From Anagrus nilaparvatae (Eukaryota; Arthropoda; Insecta; Hymenoptera; Mymaridae): a DNA stretch of 64,000 bases. The notes beneath the pieces were generated by a model, which was not told the DNA's origin, made no database searches, and worked only from the letters and a program-made list of their open reading frames with translations. Where the stretch lies: NCBI GenBank assembly GCA_022575985.1, contig JAKSXM010000272.1, positions 24,300,501-24,364,500 on the forward strand, given 5' to 3'. A program made the translations under genes and the position numbers. Below are positions 57,150 through 64,000 of this stretch, one piece after another. Every line of letters begins with the position of its first letter. The stretch's first letter is position 1.

Positions 57150-58060
57150 AGTTCATCCTTGTATTAAAATTTCATGTTCTTTCAGAATCTGACATTAGTT
57201 TCCATCTACAACCCTTAAATATACCCTAAAAACGGGGGTGAAAGGGGTAGGTAAGGCATTATTATCAAATGTTTGGAAAAATCAATGAAAAAGGTATCAA
57301 ATTTTATTGAAAAATGTTTAGACATAATATTTTGTATGTAAATAAGTGAAGTAAGTTTTGTATACCTTGAGGTCTCATTCGTTTTGGTCCTATTTACAAC
57401 CCTTTAAAGGTGGATAAGGGTAGTTTAAAAAAAAATTAAAATAAAACTTATTTTTTATAAATAAAACTATATTCTTAAGTAAAATTGGCTGCTAATTTGA
57501 AATTCAACATTAGTTTTGTGCAAAAATTTTACCGTACCCTCAAAATAGGGATGAACGGGACAAAGTTGGTAAACGCGGTAAAGTAGCCGTATTAGACTTA
57601 AATTTTAAAAATACAAAAAAAAATTTACATTTTTCTTTGGTCATACCCATACATGCCATTCAGGGGGTGAAACATACAAACGTATAAAGTAAGTTGGAAA
57701 AAATAAAAATTAGTCTTCTCGCCCGAAGAAAACTAAATTTTTTTATAAATTTAAAAGTCATTTGTCATAAAAATTAATACTAATACGGCTACTTTACCGC
57801 GTTACCTGCTTTGCCCCGTTCAACCCTATGGTAGTGGGTGCGAATAATATTAGCACAAAGCTAATAATAACTTAAGAATCAACCAATTTCAAAGTTCAAA
57901 CATTTTTCAATAAAATTTGATACCTTTTTCATTGATTTTTCCAAACATTTCCTAATAATGCCTTACTACCCCTTTGCCCCTTTCTCCCCCGGTTTTAGAG
58001 TACATTTAAGGGTTGTAGATGGAAACTAATGTCAGACTCTGAATGAACGTGAAATTTTGA
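57150..58060. repeat. inverted repeat within the hAT interior
   Basis: GACATTAGTTTCCATCTACA ... TTTGGAAAAATCAATGAAAA (57188-57290) is mirrored by TTTTCATTGATTTTTCCAAA ... TGTAGATGGAAACTAATGTC (57927-58034). The intervening ~600 bp carries an AGGTCTCATTCGTTTTGGTC block. Confidence 0.75.
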
Positions 58061-58402
58061 AGTCGTGAAAAACGTGAAAAATCCTGAAGTATAAACTGAT
58101 CCCAAGGAATGAAAATGGACACAATATTTATGATATATTTTATTAATAAAATGTAGATGATATTCTATAGTAAATGATTGACTTATTTTTTTATTTAAAT
58201 TAAGTATTAACATTATAAAGATAAATCTAATTTATTTATTTATGAAAATAATTTTCAAAAATTAAAGGTATAAAATTAATTTTTAAAGATATTTAATATT
58301 TTTCTTTAAATGCCGCCCATTAAAATTTTGCCGCCCTACGCCATGGCATGGTTGGCGTGCCTGTAAAAACGGCTCTGCAACTTTCCAAGGTGAAAAATAG
58401 TT

Positions 58403-58597
58403 TTTCATTACACGCTGCAAAAAAGATCTACTTTCTTACTTTCGGGCGATCTTTTTTTTCGCTTTTAATGAAAAACTATGTGTTGAACACGGGAAAAAAT
58501 GTAGGAAATTTTACTTTCAATGCTGTCTGCACTCGTTCGCTGCGCTCACTCGTGCATACAACTGTATTGACAGCCAAATCCTATTTGGTTGTTTTTA
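58403..58597 (+). mobile_element. R1 fold-back repeat, copy 3
   Basis: It runs from TTTTTCATTACACGCTGC to CCAAATCCTATTTGGTTG, with the GTGTTGAACACGGGAAAA arm and the CACTCGTTCGCTGCGCTC loop intact. It is inserted into the older repeat just right of the hAT target duplication. Confidence 0.7.
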
Positions 58598-58959
58598 TCG
58601 CTTAATGTATTTCTGTGTACTTATTTTTTAAAATATTAAAAAATTTTTTTAAATTTTAAATTTAACCCGCGCATATAGAAACCGTGTATAAGGATCAGGG
58701 ACGCCTGTATAGGAGCCGTATTAGAAAACGAATGTAGTAAATTACTAGATTTATATTTATGTTGGTACCAAAGGGGGGCGGAATAATTTTTCGTATTTAT
58801 AAACGATTTTGGGCTTCTGATCAAACTTGGGTGTTCTCTTTTTATGTTTTTATCATGATTTTCAGTTAAGTTATTTTGTTGTTTAATTATTTTCAGGTTA
58901 TTTTATGTTTAATGTTAAGAAAAAAAGATTAAGGTATTAAAAATTTTAACCAACCTTTG

Positions 58960-59700
58960 GCCCATTCATACCCCCCCCCCCCCAACGGGTTAAAAAGATT
59001 TTTATTAGGAAAATTAAAACTCAAAGTGTATTCTTATGATTTTTAAGACGCTAAAACCAAAGATGAATAATAAACATAAGAATACACATTGAGTGTTAAT
59101 TTTCCTAATAAAATATTTTTAACCTGATTGGGGGGGGGGGTGAATGGGGACATTTGGGTGGTCTTATGTCTTATGTTATTTATATTCATCTTTTTTATTT
59201 TTTATATTCATCTTTGGTTTTAGCGTCTTAAAAAACATAAGAATACACATTGAGTTTTAATTTTCTTAATAAAATATTTTTAACCCGATTTGGGGGGGGG
59301 GTGAATGGGGGCACTGGGGTGGTCTAGAGGGCCAAGCAATGGTTAAACACATTTCTTATATTGATCTTTGGTTTAAGCGTCGCAAAAAACATAAGAATAC
59401 ACATTGAGTTTTAATTTTCCTAATAAAATATTTTTAACCCGATTGGAGGGGGGGGGTCACTGGGGTGGTCTAGAGGGCCAAGCATTGGTTAAACACATTT
59501 CTTATATTCATCTTTGGTTTCAGCGTCTCAAAAAACATAAGAATACACATTGAGTTTTAATTATCTTAATAAAAATCTTTTTAACCCTTTTGGAGGGGGG
59601 GGGGGGGTATGAATGGGAGCGCTGGGGCTATCTAAAGGGCCTAACGTTGGTTAAAAACGTTTTTTATATCCATCTTTGGTATTAGCTTCCCAAAAAACAT
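58960..59700 (+). repeat. G-tract tandem repeat, ~150-bp unit
   Basis: It begins with an inverted pair: TTATTAGGAAAATTAAAACT...TATTCTTATG at about 58998-59040, mirrored by CATAAGAATACACATTGAGT...TTTTCCTAATAA at about 59073-59113. Then AGAATACACATTGAG recurs near 59079, 59240, 59391 and 59540. Each time it is followed by TAATAAAATATTTTTAACCC, a run of 7-14 G, GGTGGTCTAGAGGGCC and TTCATCTTTGGTTTTAGCGT. Later units are closely similar, so amplification was recent. Confidence 0.8.
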
Positions 59701-59929
59701 GAGTAAATAGTTCAATTTTCATTTTTCGAAAAGAAAAAATTTTCCACACCTTTGGTGGGTATATTGGGCGCTGGGGGGAATTGGCTAGTGTATTGTAATG
59801 TATTGCAATTTATTATATCTTAATTTATTGCATTTCTATGGCCATATTCGGTTTTAGCACCACCAAAAACTCCCATACCAGGGAGTCTACCCTCTGGTAC
59901 ATGACTTTTTTTTTGTGTGTGCCTGTGTT

Positions 59930-60245
59930 ATAAATATTTATTAAAATTATTAATGATCAACTAATTATTATGATCAACTAATATTACTAATATTAATGAT
60001 CAACTAATTTTTAATCCAGTTAACAAATTATATTTCCTATGGAGACGATTACAATAATTATTTTTATTACAAGAGAATTAATAAATTTATTGCTGTATTT
60101 TTTGATTTTTGCAACATATTGTATAATAACTAATAGTAGCATATTTTAAATTTAAACAAAGTAAAAAAATAAGGTAAAACAATCAAGTTTATTGTTTTAC
60201 AACTTTGCTTAATGATTCTAAATATTCTTTCTAAATTTTTATAAC
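59930..60245. other. AT-rich spacer
   Basis: Contains three short ATGATCAACTAATT-type direct repeats (about 59952-60010). No gene. Confidence 0.5.
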
Positions 60246-60248
60246 TTT

Positions 60249-60362
60249 TGGTTCCTCATAGAGGAACCTTTGTGATAGGTGAAATTTTGATTTTCGATAT
60301 TTTGGCATATAAGCACGTTTTGAGACCTCAGGAAGCTAAAAAACCGGTTTTTAAAAAAAGTC

Positions 60363-60399
<37 letters not shown>

Positions 60400-62060
60400 A
60401 TGGATGTATGTCGCACTGTAACCGGTGATATTTCACAGCCAACACGACATTAAGACCTAATTTTTTTTTCAAAATTTTTTTCACCAAAAAAGCTCGAGGT
60501 ACTTTTTTTTTTTTTAATTTGGATGTAATACCTCATTTTTTTCCATGAAAGTACTTATATTTGAAAGTATGGTTTTCACATGATATCTCGAATCGGATAC
60601 TTAATTATCTGAAAATTTTTTTCCTAAAATTTTTTTCACAAAAAAATACAAAAAATACCAATTTTTTTTTTCTTTTTGGACGTAGTACCTAATTTATTTC
60701 CATGGAAGTACTAGTTTTAGAAATATCGTTTATAGTAATTTTTTGGACCTAATACTTAATTTTTTTAAAATTTTTTTCTCAAAATTTTTGTCGCCAAAAA
60801 ATACAAAAAAGGCCAAAATTTTTTTTATTTTAGCACGTAATACTTAATTTTTTCCTATGAAAGTACGAATATCTAGAATTATCGTTTGTAAAGGATATCT
60901 CCATCTCATACATAATTTTTCGAAATTTTTTTTTTTAAATTTTTTACATAAAATAATTAAAAAAATACCATAATTTTTTTTCTTTTTGGACGTAGTACCT
61001 CATTTTTTTCCATGAAAGTATTGATATCTATAAATATCGTTTTTACTCGATATTTCGAATCTTATAATTTATTTATTGAAAATTTTTTTTTCAAAATTTT
61101 TTTCACCAAAAAATACAAAAAATACCAATTTTTTTTTTCTTTATGGACGCAGTACTTAATTTATTTCTGTAGAAGTACTAGTTTTAGAAATATCCTTTAT
61201 AGTAATTTTTTGGACCTGATACTTAATTTTTTCAAATTTTTGTTTCTCAATATTTTTGTCGCCAAAAAATACAAAAAAGGCCAAAATTTTTTTTATTTTA
61301 GGACGTAATACTTAATTTTTTCCTATGAAAGTACGAATATCTAGAATTATCGTTTGTAAAGGATATCTCCATCTCATACATAATTTTTCGAAATTTTTTT
61401 TTTTTAAATTTTTTACATAAAATAATTAAAAAAATACCATAATTTTTTTTCTTTTTGGACGTAGTACCTCATTTTTTTCCATGAAAGTATTGATATCTAG
61501 AAATATCGTTTTTACTCGATATCTCGAATCTTATAATTTATTTATTGAAAATTTTTTTTTCAAAATTTTTTTCACCAAAAAATACAAAAAATACCAATTT
61601 TTTTTTTCTTTATGGACGCAGTACTTAATTTATTTCTGTAGAAGTACTAGTTTTAGAAATATCCTTTATAGTAATTTTTTGGACCTGATACTTAATTTTT
61701 TCAAATTTTTGTTTCTCAATATTTTTGTCGCCAAAAAATACAAAAAACGCCAAAATTTTTTTTATTTTAGGACGTAATACTTAATTTTTTCCTATGAAAG
61801 TACGAATATCTAGAATTATCGTTTGTAAAGGATTTCTCCATCTGATACGTAATTTTTCGAAATTTTTTTTTTCAACATTTTTTACATTAAAAAGTTAAAA
61901 AAATATTATCTTTTTATTGACGTAGTGCCTATTTTATTTCTCTGAAAGTATTAATACTTGGAATGATGAGTTTTGAATATTTTAATATTTTTTAATATCT
62001 TTTTATTATGTAAAATAGAACATTGACAACATTATGTTATTGCTAATGAGGAACCATAGT
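60249..62060. mobile_element. element bounded by GGTTCCTCAT / ATGAGGAACC inverted ends with tandem interior
   Basis: TGGTTCCTCAT near 60249 and ATGAGGAACCA near 62047 are an 11-bp inverted pair. After the left end comes a CAT/AGAGGAACC mini-hairpin, a (GT)n(ATGT)n tract (60361-60410) and a CGCACTGTAACCGGTGATAT block. The rest is a tandem array. No coding capacity, no target duplication fixed, family unassigned. Confidence 0.5.
60490..61900 (+). repeat. 469-bp tandem repeat, ~3 units
   Basis: Units starting near 60500, 60970 and 61439 share GGACGTAGTACCTCATTTTT, CATGAAAGTA, TCGATATCTCGAATC, TTTTTTTCACCAAAAAATAC and GACCTGATACTTAATTTTTT. The last two units are almost identical (offset exactly 469). 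Each unit is itself made of ~115-bp subunits with the pattern AAAAATAC-polyT-GGACGTAGTACTTAATTT, a higher-order repeat. Confidence 0.88.
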
Positions 62061-62087
62061 GTCAATTACTTGGCAGCGTTTTTTTTT

Positions 62088-62275
62088 ACCTCAGTGATCT
62101 CTGGAGATTACTTTAGATCTATTTAAATCTCCAGTAATCTCTAGAGGTCAAAAGTAATCTCCGGAGATCTCCGGAGATCTCTGGCGAACTAAAGAAATCA
62201 CCCGAAATTTGCGATCACTTCAGATTTCTGGAGATCTTCGGAAATCCGAAAAGATCAGCGGAGATCATAAGTAAT
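62088..62275. repeat. degenerate CTCCGGAGAT palindrome cluster
   Basis: About ten variants of ATCTCCGGAGAT / AATCTCCAGTAATCTC / GATCTCTGG occur in 190 bp, including GATCTCCGGAGATCTCCGGA. GC content is far above the surroundings. No frame or RNA recognised. Confidence 0.7.
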
Positions 62276-62289
62276 ATTTCGAAAATTCG

Positions 62290-62660
62290 TCGGGGTTTTT
62301 TTAAACTACCCCTATCCACCTTTTATAAGGGTTGTAAATATGACCAAAATAAATGAGACCTCAATGTAAACAAAGTTTACTTAAATTTACATAAAAAATA
62401 ATATATTCAAACATTTTTCAATGAAATGTGATACTTTTTTCATTAATTTTTCCAGACATTTCCTAATAATGCCTGACCTACCTTTTTCACCCTCGTTTTT
62501 AGGGTATATTTAAGGTTTGTAGGTCAAAATTAATGTCAGTTTCTTAAAGAGCGTGAAATTTTACTAAAGGGATGAAAATTTTAGCCACCTATCTACAAGG
62601 AAATATATTTATTTTTGCTTACTTCCAAAACTCTCCACCTCGAAGTTAATGAGTTGAAAT
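62290..62660 (-). repeat. relative of the hAT interior without the palindromic insertion
   Basis: On the minus strand, AACTCATTAACTTCGAGG, GAGTTTTGGAAGTAAGC, AAATAAATATATTTCCTTG and then GACATTAATTTTGACCTAC follow each other without a break. In the hAT at 54709 the same order is split by 55606-57122. This is an uninterrupted site for the palindromic element. Confidence 0.8.
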
Positions 62661-62669
62661 TTAATATTT

Positions 62670-63660
62670 TTATTAAAAAAATTTGACTAATTTAGTATAA
62701 AATATAATTTTTTTTATAAGTTTATTTAGTAGAAGGATTGAGTTTTTATAAATATCTGTAAATCATGGGCGATGACAATATTCAAATTTATTTAGTAGTT
62801 TTATCCACTGTTATAACATGGTTATAACTCCGTTGACTTGCAACTTAATATATATCATATTTGAAAGCTGTAATTTATCTATTTTTTGAAATATATTGGA
62901 AAAAATGTTGGAAAAAATGTTGAAAAAAAGAATATAATTAACAACTAATTTTAAATATTTAATGTACATATAATTATGCTGCATTCATAATATTTTGTTT
63001 TATTTAGATCAATTGAAGTCAACTTGTATTATCCATATATACTCTCAATTAATTGGATTCATTACCAATTGTTAAAAATCAATTTATCACAATCTTGTAA
63101 ATATAAATTTTAAAATATAAAATGCATAATAATAATAATATAATAATAATGTATAAGATATAAAAAAGAGTTTTAAAAAAAAGTTGAACGTAAATAAAAA
63201 GGCTAATGAGTATGTATTCATATGATGTAAAAAAGCAAAAAAAGATCATTTTTCTTAGTTACGTATAGAATTTAATGATATGTGACTTTTATGATATATA
63301 TATATTCATATTTAAACGAAAGAGGAATTGGGAATATGAAGGAGGTGTGATTTGGTCCATTTCTCATTTTCGCAGCTTTATATACCTTCTCCCCTGCTGT
63401 GATTTAATATCTTCACGATTATTTATATGTAAACCTGTATTGGTGTGAATGAATATTTATGTAAGATTTCTTAAAATTATTCTCGTACATTCAGAGGAAA
63501 TAGTATTCTAATGAGATCATTAAGAGAGCAATAATTTTTGAGGTAATACGTTTGTGTACAGTAAGTATTATATTTCTTTTTGAAGAAACAATAAATGGCT
63601 TTGTCGTGTTAGCAGAGAAAATCAAGATCGAAAAGTAATACTTTAAAGTTATTTATTTTA
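62670..63660. other. AT-rich non-coding stretch
   Basis: No gene or RNA recognised. It has an (AAT)n-like run near 63127-63150. Confidence 0.5.
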
Positions 63661-63667
63661 CATTGTA

Positions 63668-63965
63668 AAACGTACATTCGCTTAGAAAGGGCTAATTTAT
63701 AAAGAATTATAAATAAAAAAAAAGAGGGGTAAAAAATTGGACCAAAAATTGGCGTTTAAAGAGGAATTTAGGGGTAAAATAAAATAATTTAACTGTGTGG
63801 ACTTACAAAGAATGTTCCCCAAGTGTCTCCCTCGGATTTCCTTTACCTTTAGAAATTTAGTAATATTCTTTCGAGCTAATATTGTTAGGAAAAAATCGAT
63901 TTGAAAGTTGATCCTGAAAAACACAGTTTTGGAACTTGATATCACCTGTAATTTAAAAGACTTTA
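63668..63965 (+). repeat. empty-site paralogue of 38396-39245
   Basis: CGTACATTCGCTTAGAAAGG..., AAGAATTATAAATAAAAA, then directly AAAGAGGGGTAAAAAATTGG, and on to GTGTCTCCCTCGGATTTCC. It lacks the ~505-bp MITE present at 38446-38950. Confidence 0.8.
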
Positions 63966-64000
63966 AAATTTAAATTTAAAATTTTAAAATTTTACACAAA

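Larger units (their letters stand above)
54709..58377. mobile_element. 3.67-kb hAT-like element with perfect 8-bp target duplication
   Basis: The left end CAGAGCCGTATTTGC and the right end, on the other strand CAGAGCCGTTTTTAC, form short terminal inverted repeats. They are flanked by a perfect direct repeat CAACTTTC at 54701-54708 and 58378-58385. CAG-type termini and an 8-bp target duplication are hAT hallmarks. Subterminal GCCGCC motifs recur at both ends. No transposase frame exists, so it is non-autonomous. A 1.5-kb palindromic element is inserted at 55606-57122. A truncated relative is at 10146-10310, and an interior relative lacking the palindrome is at 62290-62660. Confidence 0.92.
54575..58735 (+). 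repeat. older compound repeat interrupted by a hAT and an R1 copy
   Basis: The left part (54575-54708) contains TTATTATACGAAGTTAATGC, CCGCGTATAAGGAAACAGCG and GGTTAGGTTCCAGACACTCC. The right part resumes at 58378 (CAACTTTCCAAGGTGAAAAA) and, after the R1 insertion, ends with CCGCGCATATAGAAACCG-TGTATAAGG near 58670-58700. Without insertions the repeat would be roughly 300 bp. The GCGTATAAGGAAAC-type block near each end is in direct orientation. Confidence 0.6.

Noticed and set aside
61012..61777. Two 98-codon near-identical frames suggesting a tandem gene pair
   Set aside because: They are the same position in successive 469-bp repeat units and consist of F/Y/K/N-rich translation of poly-T/poly-A stretches.
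1..64000. Bracovirus or other integrated virus segment, considered because the host may be a parasitoid wasp
   Set aside because: No viral gene families and no paired circle-excision junctions seen. The repeats present are explained as transposons.

Overview
This window looks like AT-rich insect nuclear DNA, most plausibly from a parasitoid wasp or another hymenopteran. That placement is an inference from three things: very AT-rich, intron-poor sequence, two divergent insect ionotropic receptor (IR) genes, and an insect-type mix of hAT, Helitron and TA-target elements. The species cannot be fixed from the sequence. There are no bacterial operons, no rRNA or tRNA genes and no virus genes. Very little of the window codes for protein.

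Region by region. (1) Positions 1-20.9 kb have no convincing protein gene. They hold a striking set of six near-identical promoter-like cassettes, five on + and one on -. Each has a TTCTCGCAAK core, usually followed by GAAATGAGTT, and a TATA box exactly 29 nt from the start of the core. This is the architecture of an insect PSEA + TATA (snRNA/U6-type) promoter. A few MITEs are also present. (2) At 20.9-22.8 kb there is a probable divergent promoter. On - lies a first coding exon with a signal peptide and a good splice donor; on + lies a short exon with a perfect GTAAGT donor. (3) Positions 23-27.3 kb are non-coding with small repeats. (4) Positions 27.3-37.9 kb and 48.3-54.6 kb are the two copies (A and B) of a direct segmental duplication. 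Each carries one IR-like receptor gene on the - strand. Copy B (51354-53648) is an intact 764-codon intronless gene. Copy A (35009-37086) is about 95% identical in its N-terminal part but has lost most of the second ligand-binding lobe and is frameshifted by a 14-bp tandem duplication. Each copy has its own transposon insertions, and the other copy shows the matching empty sites. (5) Positions 38-48 kb, between the copies, contain a minisatellite-bearing MITE, a hAT MITE with a perfect 8-bp target duplication, tandem repeats, a Helitron Rep pseudogene with four in-frame stops and no frameshifts, and a 1.35-kb fold-back element. (6) Positions 54.6-64 kb are a nest of transposons. A 3.67-kb hAT with an 8-bp target duplication sits inside an older repeat and has itself been hit by a 1.5-kb palindromic element. 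After it come G-tract tandem repeats, a 469-bp tandem array bounded by inverted ends, a CTCCGGAGAT-rich patch, and an empty-site copy of the 38-39 kb locus.

The functional content is therefore small: one probable chemosensory receptor and its broken sister, two candidate first exons, and a possible cluster of small-RNA promoters. The rest is a well-resolved record of nested transposition that can be dated through the duplication.
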